Shown piece after piece: positions 1 through 9,696 of a stretch of DNA of 64,000 nt. Made by a program: the position numbers and the translations under genes. Origin of the DNA: Pontibacter silvestris (GTDB taxonomy: Bacteria; Bacteroidota; Bacteroidia; Cytophagales; Hymenobacteraceae); the NCBI RefSeq assembly GCF_020907275.1, contig NZ_JAJJWI010000018.1, forward strand, positions 44,725 through 108,724, read 5' to 3'. The first letter of the stretch is position 1; each line of letters starts with the position of its first letter. The notes beneath the pieces were generated by a model. That model was not told the DNA's origin and did not search any database. It was given only the letters and a program-made list of their open reading frames with translations.

Positions 1-617
1 AGAAATCCAGCCTGCTTCACCCCACGGCTTGTGCGTCCGACCCGTGTTTTAAACTCATTTTCTATTTTTCCGGCAAAGCGTAAGCTGTTATCGATATAGG
101 CACTCTGCTGCAGGGCAAACAAAATGTGGCTTTGCGGAGAGTTAGGATCAAAGCCTTCGTATTTCTCCTGATAGTTATCTTCCTGTAGAATAACTGCATT
201 TTCACGCTTAGCTACACGCAGGTTACCTTCAGAGGTATGTAAGCCCATTGTATAGGTTTCTGTTCCCTGTGCCGCTGATGGCCCTGAATTAAGGTGAATA
301 GAAAGGAAAAGATCAGCGTTGTTTTTGTTAGCAATACCGGCCCTGTCTATCAACTCAACAAATGTATTATTTTTACGCGTGTATATAACCTTAACATCGG
401 GCAGATTCTTTTCAATGAGCGTCCCCACCTGCATTGCTATCTGCAATGCAACATCTGCTTCATGTGAAAACCTGCCATTACAGCCTACATCTTTCCCCCC
501 ATGCCCGGCATCAATTACCACTGTACGAACCTTATACGCTTTGCGATATTCTAATTTATTAGAAGAACACAGCAATAATACGGCAGCTAAAAACGAAACA
601 ACAACAATATTTCTCAC
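1..617 (-). CDS. N-acetylmuramoyl-L-alanine amidase (Amidase_3), 3' end outside window
   Basis: Zinc amidase that cuts the bond between N-acetylmuramic acid and the stem peptide of peptidoglycan; acts in the periplasm. The translated minus strand shows VVIDAGHGGKD (first zinc His), a downstream EADVALQIA stretch (zinc Glu) and LFLSIHLNS (second His), in the order known for the Amidase_3 family. The N-terminus is hydrophobic and ends in a Cys (AVLLLCSS), so it may be exported or lipid-anchored, though the lipobox is not canonical. No ATG lies between the in-frame TAA just upstream and the domain, so the GTG at 617 is taken as start. The C-terminal part runs off the window at base 1. It is divergent from the LptD gene. 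Confidence 0.9.
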   Translation of the reverse strand, partial: MRNIVVVSFLAAVLLLCSSNKLEYRKAYKVRTVVIDAGHGGKDVGCNGRFSHEADVALQIAMQVGTLIEKNLPDVKVIYTRKNNTFVELIDRAGIANKNNADLFLSIHLNSGPSAAQGTETYTMGLHTSEGNLRVAKRENAVILQEDNYQEKYEGFDPNSPQSHILFALQQSAYIDNSLRFAGKIENEFKTRVGRTSRGVKQAGF

Positions 618-645
618 AACTTTCGTTACTTAAAAGCTAAAACAA

Positions 646-653
646 TAACTTTG
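646..653 (+). promoter_or_regulatory. -7 element (TAACTTTG) upstream of the LptD gene
   Basis: Exact match to the Bacteroidota -7 consensus TAnnTTTG, 38 nt before the chosen TTG start and in the divergent intergenic gap. The -33 element is weak (TTTC near 621). Confidence 0.5.
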
Positions 654-690
654 TACAAATTAAATAAAACTTTAGGGAAGTCTGAAGAAG

Positions 691-3372
691 TTGCGCTACA
701 TTTTAATCTTTTTACTGCTACTGCAGTTTGGCATACTTTCCCCCTCACAGGTGATAGGCCAGCAAAGGCCCCAACTACCCGCTACACCCCAGGATACTCT
801 TATATCCGGGCTGGACACGGTTACAGTAAACACCCCGCAGGGAGATATTGAAACCACTATCAAGTACTCAGCCAGAGACTCTATTCAGTTTGAGGTTGAC
901 CGCAAGGTAGTGCATCTTTATGGAGACGCGAAAATTAATTACGGGAGCATATCGCTGGACGCAGCCTATATAGAGATAGACTACGACTCAAATATGCTTA
1001 CCGCCACTCCTCTTACCGACTCTACTGGTAGCGATATAGGCGTACCTGTGTTTGTAGATGGCAGTGAAAAATATGCTGCCAAACGTATTTCTTATAATTT
1101 TAAGACCAAGAAAGGTCGCATTGCTGAAGTAGTAACGCAGCAAGGGGAAGGATACATACACGGTGAGATTGTAAAGAAGAACGAAAACAACGAGGCCTTT
1201 ATCTATCACGCAAAGTACACAACCTGTAACCTGGAGCATCCGCACTTTTACATTGATGCCAGGAGGATTAAAGCAATACCTAACAGCAAAATAATGTCCG
1301 GGCCATTTAACCTGGTAATTAGCGACATTCCAACCCCTGTCGGATTTCTTTTTGGCCTTTTTCCCACTCCAAAGTCTCAGCGACGCGCCTCAGGTGTTAT
1401 TGTGCCGAGCTATGGAGAGTCTAATGCGCAAGGCTTTTACCTGCGTGGTGGTGGCTACTACTTTGCCTGGAACGACTATATTGGTACCCGCCTGACTGGT
1501 GATATATATTCCCTCGGAGGTTACAACGTAACAGTAGACAATAGTTATAGAAAGCGCTATGCCTACAGTGGAAACCTTAACATACAATATCAATATTTTA
1601 AAAACGATGAGGCAGATATAGCTGCCTCTCTTTCCACGAACGACCTGCTTTCGTCATTACCACCAAGTACTAAAACGTTCTGGATTAACTGGTCTCATAC
1701 GCCAGAGCAGAAACCGGGTAGAGGGCGCTTTACAGCAAGCGTGAACGCGGGTAGCACCTTACACCAAAGGTTACACTATACCAACACGACCCAATATCTG
1801 TCACCAACATTTAACTCGAGTATCTCTTACCAGAAAAACATAACCAATACACCATTCAGTTATACAGCTAAGCTACGCCAGGGGCAGAACAGCAACGGTA
1901 CCATGAACTTTGTATTGCCAGACCTTAGCTTTAGTATGTCACAGGTTAGTATTTCTGAACTTTTCTCAGATGCTCCCTCAACCGGGCGATGGTACGAGCA
2001 GTTTACATTTGGTTATGGCTTTACAGCTAACAATACTATTTCTAACGTGCCGACTACCCGAACTGCACCCAGCGGCCTCTCTACAGAATCTGTGGTAGGC
2101 TTAGCAGCAGCGGCAGAAAGAGATACTGGTACTATAAGCCTTGATGATTTCGGCAGATTGTGGCGAAACGGCAGAAGAGCAGCTGACCATAGTTTCCAGC
2201 TTGGCCTGGGTAGCTATAAAGTAATGAAGTATCTGAACTTTTCGCCTTCTGTTAGTTACGCAGAATCGTGGGTAGACAGAAAATTCACCTACACATATAA
2301 TCCTGATCAAAACCAGGTTGAAATTGATACAGCAAACTTCGGGCGTGTGTACCGCTATAATGCAGGAGCTTCTCTTAGCACCAATATTTATGGTACAGTG
2401 TATGTAAAAGGAAAACGAGTGGAGGCTATCCGCCACCTTCTAAGGCCTTCTATTTCCTATAACTACACTCCCGACTTTGGCAACGAACGTTATGGCTTCT
2501 ATCAAACAGTACAGACTGGCGTAAACTCAGATACGCAGGTGCCCATATACCAGACTCTTTCCCGTTTTGGGTCTGGTGCAAGTGTGCCAGGCAGAGGCTT
2601 ACAGAGTGCTATGTCTTTCAGTTTGCAGAATAGTGTGGAAATGAAAGTTCGCTCCAAGAGTGACTCCACAGAGAATGCTTTTGAAAAGGTAAGCCTGATA
2701 AACAATTTAGGTTTAAGCGGCTCTTACAATTTTGCGGCCGATTCCCTTAACCTCAGCACCATTTCATTGAATATGAACACGACCTTACTAAAGGTTATTA
2801 ACCTTAACTTCAGTTCTACCTTTGACCCATATAAAATCAGTGATGATGGTATAAGAATAAACGAATATGTTTTTGACATTAATCAGTTTAAATTAGCAAG
2901 GTTAACCAACGCAAACCTGAGCCTTACCGCAAGTTTAAACCCTCAGGCAAGGCGGTCAGAAACAACGGCGCCAACAAACCTGCCTGACCTACAGCAGAAC
3001 AACAATCCCTTTATGCCGGAATATGTAGATTTTAAAATTCCGTGGACGCTCAACGTTGACTTTACACTCTACTATGCTCCTGCTCAAACGGCAACGGCTG
3101 AAGATCGATTTAATAAAACATTTGGGGTAAATGGCTCCGTTAACCTGACAGAAAAGTGGAAAGTAACTTATAATGCTAACTACGACTTCACTAATAACAA
3201 CATTTCTTATTCTCAGGTAAGCATTTACCGTGACCTGCACTGCTGGGACATGAGCATTACCTGGATTCCGTTTGGTTTTCAGCGAGGCTATAACCTGACC
3301 ATTAATGCCAGATCGTCCTTGCTACGGGATCTGAAACTTACAAAGAGGAACTACTCCTCTGGTCTTTACTAA
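691..3372 (+). CDS. lptD: LptD-like outer membrane LPS assembly protein (OstA family)
   Basis: Outer membrane barrel expected to insert lipopolysaccharide into the outer leaflet. The 893 residues begin with a signal peptide ([13 protein letters not shown], cut near residue 24). An OstA/LptA-like jelly roll follows at about residues 60-170 ([23 protein letters not shown], then repeated short strands). The rest, from about 230, is rich in alternating aromatic and polar strands as in a large beta barrel. The start is a TTG; no upstream ATG fits a signal peptide. A perfect hairpin follows the stop. Family assignment is firm; the exact role is taken from known LptD proteins, and Bacteroidota versions are diverged from the proteobacterial one. 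Confidence 0.8.
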   Translation: MRYILIFLLLLQFGILSPSQVIGQQRPQLPATPQDTLISGLDTVTVNTPQGDIETTIKYSARDSIQFEVDRKVVHLYGDAKINYGSISLDAAYIEIDYDSNMLTATPLTDSTGSDIGVPVFVDGSEKYAAKRISYNFKTKKGRIAEVVTQQGEGYIHGEIVKKNENNEAFIYHAKYTTCNLEHPHFYIDARRIKAIPNSKIMSGPFNLVISDIPTPVGFLFGLFPTPKSQRRASGVIVPSYGESNAQGFYLRGGGYYFAWNDYIGTRLTGDIYSLGGYNVTVDNSYRKRYAYSGNLNIQYQYFKNDEADIAASLSTNDLLSSLPPSTKTFWINWSHTPEQKPGRGRFTASVNAGSTLHQRLHYTNTTQYLSPTFNSSISYQKNITNTPFSYTAKLRQGQNSNGTMNFVLPDLSFSMSQVSISELFSDAPSTGRWYEQFTFGYGFTANNTISNVPTTRTAPSGLSTESVVGLAAAAERDTGTISLDDFGRLWRNGRRAADHSFQLGLGSYKVMKYLNFSPSVSYAESWVDRKFTYTYNPDQNQVEIDTANFGRVYRYNAGASLSTNIYGTVYVKGKRVEAIRHLLRPSISYNYTPDFGNERYGFYQTVQTGVNSDTQVPIYQTLSRFGSGASVPGRGLQSAMSFSLQNSVEMKVRSKSDSTENAFEKVSLINNLGLSGSYNFAADSLNLSTISLNMNTTLLKVINLNFSSTFDPYKISDDGIRINEYVFDINQFKLARLTNANLSLTASLNPQARRSETTAPTNLPDLQQNNNPFMPEYVDFKIPWTLNVDFTLYYAPAQTATAEDRFNKTFGVNGSVNLTEKWKVTYNANYDFTNNNISYSQVSIYRDLHCWDMSITWIPFGFQRGYNLTINARSSLLRDLKLTKRNYSSGLY

Positions 3373-3396
3373 CTTACAGAACAATATCCCCATTCA

Positions 3397-3438
3397 TAAT
3401 GCAGAAAGCCACTAGTACACGAGTGGCTTTCTGCATTA
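3397..3438. terminator. Perfect 17-bp stem hairpin after the LptD gene
   Basis: Arms at 3397-3413 and 3422-3438 are perfect reverse complements with an 8-nt loop. It sits 24 nt after the LptD stop and before the panB promoter region. There is no strong T tract, so it is called from the stem and position. Confidence 0.75.
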
Positions 3439-3521
3439 TTAGTGCTGTAACAGGCGCAAATCTGAATAATTTTTGTAAACTTTGGGCCTGTACTTTTTAT
3501 TTGAATTTATCGAACAAAGCT

Positions 3522-4340
3522 ATGTCTGTTCATAAAAACGAGGTTAAAATTATAACCACTCACCAACTGCAGAACATGAAAGAGCGTGGCGAAAAAATCT
3601 CCATGCTAACGGCCTACGACTATTCCATGGCCACTATACTGGATGCAGCTGGCATAGATGTTTTATTGGTAGGAGACTCTGCCTCTAACGTAATGGCTGG
3701 CCATGAAACAACGCTGCCGATTACATTAGACCAGATGATCTACCATGCTTCTTCTGTTGTGCGGGGAGTAAAACGTGCTTTTGTAGTAGTAGATCTGCCT
3801 TTTGGCTCGTATCAGGGAAATTCTTCCGAGGCCCTTCGCTCTACAATCCGTATTATGAAAGAGTCCGGGGCGCATGGCATTAAGCTGGAAGGTGGTGCTG
3901 AAATAAAAGAATCTGTTACCCGTATTTTAAGTGCTGGTGTTCCGGTAATGGGGCACTTAGGCCTTACACCACAGTCTATTTACAAATTTGGGACTTACAG
4001 TGTCAGAGCCAAAGAAGACGCTGAGGCCGAAAAGCTTTTAAGTGATGCTCAACTACTACAAGAACTGGGCTGCTTTGCCATTGTGTTGGAAAAGGTGCCT
4101 GCCTCACTGGCTAAAAAAGTAGCTGAAACACTACACATTCCTATTATAGGTATCGGGGCCGGACCTCATGTTGATGGGCAGGTACTGGTGGTGCATGATA
4201 TGCTTGGCATCAATAAAGAGTTCAAACCACGGTTTTTAAGACGCTATGCGGACCTGCACACTATCATGACGGATGCTGTTGCCAACTATGTAAAAGACGT
4301 AAAAGCCCAGGACTTCCCTAATGAAAAGGAAGCTTACTAA
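3522..4340 (+). CDS. panB: 3-methyl-2-oxobutanoate hydroxymethyltransferase
   Basis: First committed step of pantothenate synthesis: transfers a hydroxymethyl group from methylene-tetrahydrofolate to 2-oxoisovalerate, giving ketopantoate; cytoplasmic. Family motifs are clear: [25 protein letters not shown] (metal and substrate loop), the KLEGG motif, GHLGLTPQS and [15 protein letters not shown]. At 272 residues from the ATG at 3522 it matches the usual 260-280. An upstream in-frame ATG at 3402-range positions would place coding sequence across the terminator hairpin at 3397-3438, so it is rejected. No panC is adjacent; in this window pantothenate synthesis is represented by this gene only. 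Confidence 0.96.
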   Translation: MSVHKNEVKIITTHQLQNMKERGEKISMLTAYDYSMATILDAAGIDVLLVGDSASNVMAGHETTLPITLDQMIYHASSVVRGVKRAFVVVDLPFGSYQGNSSEALRSTIRIMKESGAHGIKLEGGAEIKESVTRILSAGVPVMGHLGLTPQSIYKFGTYSVRAKEDAEAEKLLSDAQLLQELGCFAIVLEKVPASLAKKVAETLHIPIIGIGAGPHVDGQVLVVHDMLGINKEFKPRFLRRYADLHTIMTDAVANYVKDVKAQDFPNEKEAY

Positions 4341-4342
4341 TT

Positions 4343-4431
4343 AAATTATGGATTATGGGGCAAGAACTATGCGGAGAGCCAAACATAAGACTGGCACCCG
4401 CTTTATGATACTCATTCATAATCCATAATTT
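4343..4431. repeat. 15-bp inverted repeat pair in the panB-rlu gap
   Basis: Arms at 4343-4357 and 4417-4431 are perfect reverse complements separated by 59 bases. The right arm belongs to an AT-rich element (CATAATCCATAATTTC...) like those just upstream of several other genes in this window. Confidence 0.6.
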
Positions 4432-4447
4432 CAAATTCATCATTTCT

Positions 4448-5116
4448 ATGCTTGAGGTTTTATATGAGGATAACCATGTACTGGTAGTAAACAAACCAGC
4501 AGGGATGCTGGTGCATGGCGATGAGACTGGTGACACGCCCCTTGCTGAACTAGCAAAGGAATATATTAAGCAGAAGTACAATAAGCCAGGCAATGTTTTC
4601 ATGGGGGTTGTTCATCGCCTCGACAGGCCGGTAAGCGGAGTGGTACTACTTGCCAAAACTTCCAAGGCCTTAACACGTCTTAATGAGCTATTCCGAAGTA
4701 AAAAAACACTTAAAACATATTGGGCTGTCGTTCAGAACAGGCCTCAACAGGAACAAGCCACATTGGTACATTGGCTCGTAAAGAACAGTGAAAAAAATGT
4801 AACAAAAGCTTATGCTAAAGAAAATAAAAGCGGTTTACGCTCAGAGCTAAGTTATCAGTTACTTAACCATCAAGGCGGCAAATATTTGCTGAAAGTAAAC
4901 CCGATTACAGGCCGGCCACACCAAATACGGGTGCAGCTGTCCTCTATTAACTGCCCTATCATGGGCGATTTAAAATACGGCGCCCCTCTGCCTCTTCCTG
5001 ACAAAAGCATAGCTCTACATGCACGACAGCTAGAATTTGAGCATCCCACTCTTAAAACAACAATAACGGTAAGCGCTCCTCCACCTCGCACTGCCGCCTG
5101 GGCTCCTTTCAGGTAA
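4448..5116 (+). CDS. RluA-family pseudouridine synthase
   Basis: Converts uridine to pseudouridine in rRNA or tRNA. The protein (222 residues) is a single catalytic domain without an S4 domain. It carries the family motif HRLDRPVSGVVLLAKT at about residues 57-72, with the catalytic Asp in RLDRP, followed by the KTYWAVV strand and the PITGRPHQIRVQL motif that closes the active site. The 3' motif GDLKYGAP is also present. The size and lack of S4 fit RluA or TruC-like members rather than RluD, but the RNA target cannot be read from sequence. The ATG at 4448 is directly preceded by an AT-rich leader. Confidence 0.9.
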   Translation: MLEVLYEDNHVLVVNKPAGMLVHGDETGDTPLAELAKEYIKQKYNKPGNVFMGVVHRLDRPVSGVVLLAKTSKALTRLNELFRSKKTLKTYWAVVQNRPQQEQATLVHWLVKNSEKNVTKAYAKENKSGLRSELSYQLLNHQGGKYLLKVNPITGRPHQIRVQLSSINCPIMGDLKYGAPLPLPDKSIALHARQLEFEHPTLKTTITVSAPPPRTAAWAPFR

Positions 5117-5449
5117 GCAGACAGACCTTTCTATTGTATATTAGCAGTAATTTTATAAGCTTTTCCGCATTAGTAATTTGGGTCTTGCAAACCCATTTAG
5201 AATAGCCTGTTCCGTGGGTAAAAAGCTTGGGTTAAAAGCTAATATAGCATTAGTAAATGCTAACTACAGCAACTGTGGCAAACGCAAACGTTAAAATTTA
5301 TAAAAAGTGATTTTTATCATTTTCTGAACTTTTATAGACTTCAGTATATTGTACTTAAAGTTCGTGTTGTAGATTTGTAAAATCATGGCATGGTTATAGT
5401 AATTTACCTGTCTAATCTAAACTCAATTAAAAATCTTTAAATTTATTTA
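5117..5449. other. Intergenic region holding the desaturase promoter
   Basis: 333 bases without a supported gene. It holds a good promoter candidate at 5349-5377 and an AT-rich leader of about 70 nt. No riboswitch fold or small ORF with support was seen. Confidence 0.6.
5349..5377 (+). promoter_or_regulatory. Bacteroidota-type promoter for the desaturase gene
   Basis: TTG at 5349-5351, 18-nt spacer, TAGATTTG at 5370-5377 (consensus TAnnTTTG). The start codon follows 72 nt downstream. Confidence 0.6.
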
Positions 5450-6205
5450 ATGGCCATACTCATTTTCTTTGTGGTGCACTGGTACCTTTCACTGTTCGTA
5501 CAGACATTCTTCCTGCACCGCTATGCTGCCCATAAAATGTTCACCATGAACCCATTATGGGAAAAGGCTTTCTATTTATTAACTTATATAGCACAAGGCT
5601 CCTCCTTCCTTTCCCCTCGTGCTTATGCTATTCTGCATCGCATGCACCACGCATTCTCAGACACGGAGCAAGACCCACACTCTCCGCATTTTTCTAACAA
5701 TGCGTTTACCATGATGTGGAAAACCAAAGAAATCTACAACAACGTATTAAACAACAGAATTGAACCTGAGCAACGTTTTGAGGGTAACTATCCTTATTGG
5801 CCAGCTCTGGAGAAATTCGGAGACACTTATTTATCAAGGGTTAGCTGGGGTGTAGGTTATGTATTATTTTACATTGCCTTTGCCACACAATGGTGGATGT
5901 ACCTGTTGTTGCCAATCCACTTTCTGATGGGGCCGGTTCACGGCGCTATCGTAAACTGGAGCGGACACAAGTATGGCTATCAGAACTTCGACAACAACGA
6001 CAAATCAAGGAACTCCCTGTTTTTCGATTTCCTTACCGGAGGGGAGCTTTTCCAGAACAACCATCATAAATTACCAAACCGTGTTAATTTTGGTGTAAAG
6101 TGGTGGGAGGTTGACCCAACCTGGCCAGTTATCTGGACACTCAATAAGTTAAATATTATCAGGCTGAAAGAAGCTAAAACTGTAAAAGCCAAAGCAGCAG
6201 TTTAA
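5450..6205 (+). CDS. Acyl-CoA/acyl-lipid fatty acid desaturase (membrane di-iron)
   Basis: Introduces a double bond into fatty acyl chains, probably at position 9, to adjust membrane fluidity. The three histidine clusters of membrane desaturases are present: FLHRYAAH (HxxxxH) near residue 24, HRMHHAFSD (HxxHH) near 64, and FQNNHHKLP (NxxHH) near 203. Hydrophobic segments flank them (IFFVVHWYLSLFVQ at the start, WWMYLLLPIHFLMG in the middle). 251 residues is at the short end of the family and typical of bacterial delta-9 enzymes; the regiospecificity is inferred, not seen. The gene stands alone with its own promoter and terminator. Confidence 0.9.
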   Translation: MAILIFFVVHWYLSLFVQTFFLHRYAAHKMFTMNPLWEKAFYLLTYIAQGSSFLSPRAYAILHRMHHAFSDTEQDPHSPHFSNNAFTMMWKTKEIYNNVLNNRIEPEQRFEGNYPYWPALEKFGDTYLSRVSWGVGYVLFYIAFATQWWMYLLLPIHFLMGPVHGAIVNWSGHKYGYQNFDNNDKSRNSLFFDFLTGGELFQNNHHKLPNRVNFGVKWWEVDPTWPVIWTLNKLNIIRLKEAKTVKAKAAV

Positions 6206-6207
6206 AA

Positions 6208-6238
6208 TAAAAGCCCTCCCCACAACCGGAGGGTTTTT
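6208..6238 (+). terminator. Rho-independent terminator after the desaturase
   Basis: Stem CCCTCC/GGAGGG with flanking A and T runs (TTTTT after the stem), directly after the stop codon. Confidence 0.75.
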
Positions 6239-6296
6239 ACTTTACAATAACCCTTTGTAGCTGAGATAATAATTTAGAAATACTTATTCTAAAAAC

Positions 6297-6328
6297 TTTG
6301 TAATACCGTAAATTAATACCTAATTTTG
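6297..6328 (+). promoter_or_regulatory. Promoter for the rpsP operon
   Basis: TTTG at 6297-6300, 20-nt spacer, TAATTTTG at 6321-6328: a close match to TTTG-N19-TAnnTTTG, 51 nt before the rpsP ATG. Confidence 0.7.
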
Positions 6329-6379
6329 CGGTTCTAAAATGGTGGACGGGATCCACCGACTTAAATACATCTATAAGAA

Positions 6380-6919
6380 ATGGCAGTAAAAATCAGACTG
6401 GCCCGCAGAGGTCGTAAAAAAGCCGCTATCTATGATATCGTAGTAGCTGACGCAAGAGCACCACGTGATGGTCGCTTTATTGAGAAATTAGGTGTTTACA
6501 ACCCTAATACAAACCCTGCTTCTATCGACTTCAACGAAGATAAAGCATTCCAGTGGTTGATGAATGGTGCACAGCCAACTGACACTGTAAAAGCTATGCT
6601 TTCTTACAGAGGCATCCTTTACAGAAAACATCTACAGGTTGGTGTGATCAAAGGAGCAATTTCTCAGGAAACTGCCGACTCTCGCTTTACGGACTGGAAA
6701 ACAACTAAAGAAGCTGCAGTTGAAAGTAAGCGTACCGCACTTGGCACTGCAAAAGAAACAGCCAGACAAGCTGCGCTTGCTGCTGAGACTAAAGTAAAAG
6801 AAGCTCGTGCTGAGGCTATCCGTCAGCGTGAGGCAGAGAAAGCTGCAGCAAACGCACCAGCTGCGGAAGCTACAGAAACTCCTGCTGAAGGCGGCGAGTC
6901 TACAGAAGAACAAGCATAA
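6380..6919 (+). CDS. rpsP: 30S ribosomal protein S16
   Basis: Small-subunit ribosomal protein needed for 30S assembly. The first 85 or so residues are typical S16 ([48 protein letters not shown]). The remaining 90 residues are an Ala/Glu/Lys-rich tail ending in [13 protein letters not shown], a low-complexity, probably helical extension common in Bacteroidota S16 proteins and about doubling the length seen in E. coli. First gene of the conserved rpsP-rimM-trmD-rplS block, with 11 nt to rimM. Confidence 0.97.
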   Translation: MAVKIRLARRGRKKAAIYDIVVADARAPRDGRFIEKLGVYNPNTNPASIDFNEDKAFQWLMNGAQPTDTVKAMLSYRGILYRKHLQVGVIKGAISQETADSRFTDWKTTKEAAVESKRTALGTAKETARQAALAAETKVKEARAEAIRQREAEKAAANAPAAEATETPAEGGESTEEQA

Positions 6920-6930
6920 TTTAATCTGCC

Positions 6931-7512
6931 ATGAATATTGATGCCTGCTTTTTGCTGGGATATATCGTCAAAACCCATGGCACCAAAGGGCAAGTTGTTG
7001 CGTTTTTTGACGTAGACTATCCCGAAGATTATGAAGATTTGGAATCAGTCTTCCTTGAACAACAAGGAAGACTGATTCCTTTTTTTATAGCGGGCATGGA
7101 GCCGCAGCAAAAAGGCCGTTTCATTATCAGTTTTGAGGATATCAAAACAATGGAGCAAGCTGAAAAACTGCGCAACACAAGCTTGTACCTGCCACTTGAC
7201 AAACTACCTGAACTGAAAGAAGATCAGTTTTACTTCCATGACGTAATCGGCTATAAAGTAGTAGATGAGAACCATGGCGAGTTGGGAACAGTAAAAGACT
7301 TTTACGATATGCCTCAACAGCAGTTAATGGCAATGGATTACCTGGGTCAGGAAATGCTGGTACCGGTTAACGACGACATTATGCTTCGTGCAGACCACGA
7401 GGCTAAAGCATTGCACGTAAAATTGCCAGAAGGTTTACTGGAAGTATATACACAACCTGGTACTCCCGAAGCTACCGACGAGCAAGACGACGCGACAGAG
7501 GAGGACAACTAA
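6931..7512 (+). CDS. rimM: Ribosome maturation factor RimM
   Basis: Assists maturation of the 30S head domain and binds S19. The N-terminal RimM barrel ([19 protein letters not shown]) and a C-terminal PRC-barrel ([32 protein letters not shown], then EMLVPVND and the ending RLPEGL-like [11 protein letters not shown]) are both visible. It has a short acidic tail. 193 residues is slightly longer than the usual 170-180 because of that tail. The stop codon overlaps the trmD start by one base, so the two are probably translationally coupled. Confidence 0.95.
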   Translation: MNIDACFLLGYIVKTHGTKGQVVAFFDVDYPEDYEDLESVFLEQQGRLIPFFIAGMEPQQKGRFIISFEDIKTMEQAEKLRNTSLYLPLDKLPELKEDQFYFHDVIGYKVVDENHGELGTVKDFYDMPQQQLMAMDYLGQEMLVPVNDDIMLRADHEAKALHVKLPEGLLEVYTQPGTPEATDEQDDATEEDN

Positions 7513-8189
7513 TGCGCTTTGATATTATAAGCTGCCAACCAGATTTACTTGACAGCCCTTTCAGCCACTCTATTCTTAAGAGAGCGCAACAAAAAAACCT
7601 TGTAGAAATTCACATTCATGATCTGCGAAAGTATGCTGTAAACAAGCATGGCCAGATCGATGACTATGCTTTTGGTGGTGGAGCCGGCATGGTTATGATG
7701 ATTGAGCCCATAGACAAGTGTATTTCTGCGTTAAAGGCTGAACGAAATTATGATGCAGTAATTTACATGACACCTGACGGGCAAACGCTGAATCAGAGCA
7801 TTGTAAACCAGTTCTCGTTGCTGCAAAATATAATCATAATCTGTGGGCATTATAAAGGGGTAGATGAGCGTGTTCGTCAGCAGTTTGTAACCCACGAGAT
7901 AAGCATTGGAGACTATGTATTATCCGGTGGAGAATTAGGTGCTGCAGTATTAACAGATGCTATCATCAGAATTATCCCTGGTGTGTTGAACGACGAGTCT
8001 TCTGCCCTGACAGATTCTTTTCAGGATGGGTTATTGGCTCCACCTGTTTATACACGCCCGGCAGAGTACAAAGGCCTGCAAGTGCCTGAAATACTGTTAT
8101 CAGGTGATGCACCTAAAATTGAGCAGTGGCGGTTTGAACAAGCTATTGAGCGTACGAAGCAACGCCGCCCTGATTTGTTGGATGGTTAG
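7512..8189 (+). CDS. trmD: tRNA (guanine(37)-N1)-methyltransferase
   Basis: Methylates G37 next to the anticodon to prevent +1 frameshifting; a SPOUT-family (trefoil knot) enzyme. The sequence shows [39 protein letters not shown] and [16 protein letters not shown], the knot region that binds AdoMet, all in the expected order. 225 residues fits the core domain (E. coli 255). ATGA-type overlap with rimM. Confidence 0.97.
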   Translation: MRFDIISCQPDLLDSPFSHSILKRAQQKNLVEIHIHDLRKYAVNKHGQIDDYAFGGGAGMVMMIEPIDKCISALKAERNYDAVIYMTPDGQTLNQSIVNQFSLLQNIIIICGHYKGVDERVRQQFVTHEISIGDYVLSGGELGAAVLTDAIIRIIPGVLNDESSALTDSFQDGLLAPPVYTRPAEYKGLQVPEILLSGDAPKIEQWRFEQAIERTKQRRPDLLDG

Positions 8190-8296
8190 GTTTACGATGG
8201 TAAGCTTTTTATCCTAAAAGAAACCAAGAAGACTGTTAATAAGATAATTGAGTAAAATATTTTTCAGTTAATCTTCTTATTAATTAAATAATTCTA

Positions 8297-8304
8297 TATC
8301 TTTG
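8297..8304 (+). promoter_or_regulatory. -7 element (TATCTTTG) before rplS
   Basis: Exact TAnnTTTG match 39 nt before the rplS start, in a 154-nt gap after trmD. It suggests that rplS has its own promoter in addition to read-through from rpsP. No clear -33 element. Confidence 0.5.
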
Positions 8305-8343
8305 CAGTCCGAAAATTGAAGAAGATACTTTAAGATCATAGCC

Positions 8344-8697
8344 ATGAGCGACCTATTAAAATTAATCGAGCAGGAATCTACAGAAAAACGCACCTCTTTC
8401 CCTTCTTTTCAGGCGGGTGATACAATTAATATTCACGTAAAAATCCGTGAGGGTAACAAAGAGCGTGTTCAGCAGTTCCAGGGCGTTGTTATCCAGCGTA
8501 AAAACGTTGGTACAAACGGTGAAACATTCACTGTAAGAAAAGTATCTAACCAAGTTGGGTTGGAGCGTATATTCCCAATCCTTTCTCCTGCTATCGAAAA
8601 GATTGAACTTATCAGAAAAGGTAAAGTTAGAAGAGCTAGGTTGTATTACCTGAGAGGTCTTTCAGGAAAAGCTGCAAGAATCAAAGAAAGAAGATAA
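8344..8697 (+). CDS. rplS: 50S ribosomal protein L19
   Basis: Large-subunit protein at the 30S-50S interface. The sequence matches the family over its whole length: [46 protein letters not shown], and the C-terminal [23 protein letters not shown]. 117 residues is the normal length. Last gene of the rpsP-rimM-trmD-rplS block and followed by a strong terminator. Confidence 0.98.
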   Translation: MSDLLKLIEQESTEKRTSFPSFQAGDTINIHVKIREGNKERVQQFQGVVIQRKNVGTNGETFTVRKVSNQVGLERIFPILSPAIEKIELIRKGKVRRARLYYLRGLSGKAARIKERR

Positions 8698-8733
8698 AAA
8701 TACCTGTTTTCATAAGTTTACCATAGTTTTAGT

Positions 8734-8768
8734 AAAAAAGGAGCCGCCTAACGTCGGCTCCTTTTTTT
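8734..8768 (+). terminator. Strong terminator after rplS
   Basis: A-run, GGAGCCG stem, 8-nt loop, CGGCTCC and a run of seven T. Classic Rho-independent form. Confidence 0.9.
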
Positions 8769-8823
8769 GTTTTCCCAGCAAAGGCAGCTTACTATCTTTA
8801 TCATTCTTATATTATTGTTTGCC

Positions 8824-9411
8824 ATGAAAGACTATTTACCGCTTCTTCTGTTAATCTTAAATGCCTTATGCCTGACAAGCTGTAAAACAGATTATGCTAA
8901 TTTGCCTACGTATACGATAAACAAACAACTGCAGGCAGTCATAGAGGTACCGGCAGGTAATAACCATAAGCTGCAGTACAACCTGGAAACCCGGGAGTTT
9001 GAAAATAAAAAAGTAGCTGGTCAGGATTATGTTGCCCGCTACCTCCCCTACCCGGGAAACTTAGGCTTTATACCGTCTACTGAAGTAAGCAGCAATGGCA
9101 GGGGCTTAGAGGTTCTGGTAATTTCGGAGCGGGTGGAGCCAGGAACGGTAATGGAGATAACACCCATAGCTGTGTTGCAACTGGAAACTACTGCAGAGCT
9201 TAAATCAGTTATTATTGCTGTACCAGCCAGACCAAGCGAGCAGACATTTATGGCCACAGATTACGAGAGCTTTAGCAAGGAATATCCGGCAGCAAAGGAT
9301 ATACTTAAAGCTTGGTTTGTACATTATAATGCAAATGCACAAACTAAGTTTGTAGCATGGCGCGACGAGGCTTTCGCAAAGCAGGAGATTCAACGTTGGA
9401 TGAAGCTATAG
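8824..9411 (+). CDS. Lipoprotein related to family I inorganic pyrophosphatase, probably inactive
   Basis: Soluble family I pyrophosphatases hydrolyse pyrophosphate in the cytoplasm; this one is a predicted lipoprotein (MKDYLPLLLLILNALCLTSC, lipobox LTSC, Cys at residue 20). Family landmarks are present: AVIEVPAG, YPGNLGFIPST, EVLVISERVEPGTV, VIIAVPA and a C-terminal WRDEAFA. The acidic loop that binds metal (DGDPxD in E. coli PPA) reads NGRGLE here, and the later Asp pair (E. coli D97, D102) is also absent. By hand alignment most catalytic Asp residues are therefore lost. The ATG at 8824 is chosen because an upstream in-frame start would overlap the rplS terminator. Catalytic loss is inference; the fold assignment is likely. 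Confidence 0.75.
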   Translation: MKDYLPLLLLILNALCLTSCKTDYANLPTYTINKQLQAVIEVPAGNNHKLQYNLETREFENKKVAGQDYVARYLPYPGNLGFIPSTEVSSNGRGLEVLVISERVEPGTVMEITPIAVLQLETTAELKSVIIAVPARPSEQTFMATDYESFSKEYPAAKDILKAWFVHYNANAQTKFVAWRDEAFAKQEIQRWMKL

Positions 9412-9590
9412 CAACATAGCCACCATAATAAAATTCTGATATTGACATCATTTTTCCTAAAGCCTTCAATATTGCCTTATACATGCTGCATATGTAAATA
9501 CTGTTGCAGTTCAAGCACAAACTATCTACAGCCTGATCAGCTTAAAATAAGAAAGATAGTATTTGGGGCACAATTTTAGAAAAGAATTGG

Positions 9591-9621
9591 TTTGGGAATA
9601 GGGCCATCAACCTTAACTTTG
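9591..9621 (+). promoter_or_regulatory. Consensus promoter for the pterin operon
   Basis: TTTG at 9591-9594, exactly 19 nt spacer, TAACTTTG at 9614-9621. This is the best full match to TTTG-N19-TAnnTTTG in the window. The start codon is 76 nt further on. Confidence 0.75.
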
Positions 9622-9696
9622 CAAACTTATAGCAATTGCAGCCCAAGATAATACGCAAGGCTAAACATTATCCTGACATTGGTAGTTGACAACACT

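Noticed and set aside
3399..3521. Longer N-terminal reading of panB
   Set aside because: It would run through the perfect terminator hairpin at 3397-3438, and the family starts at the ATG at 3522.
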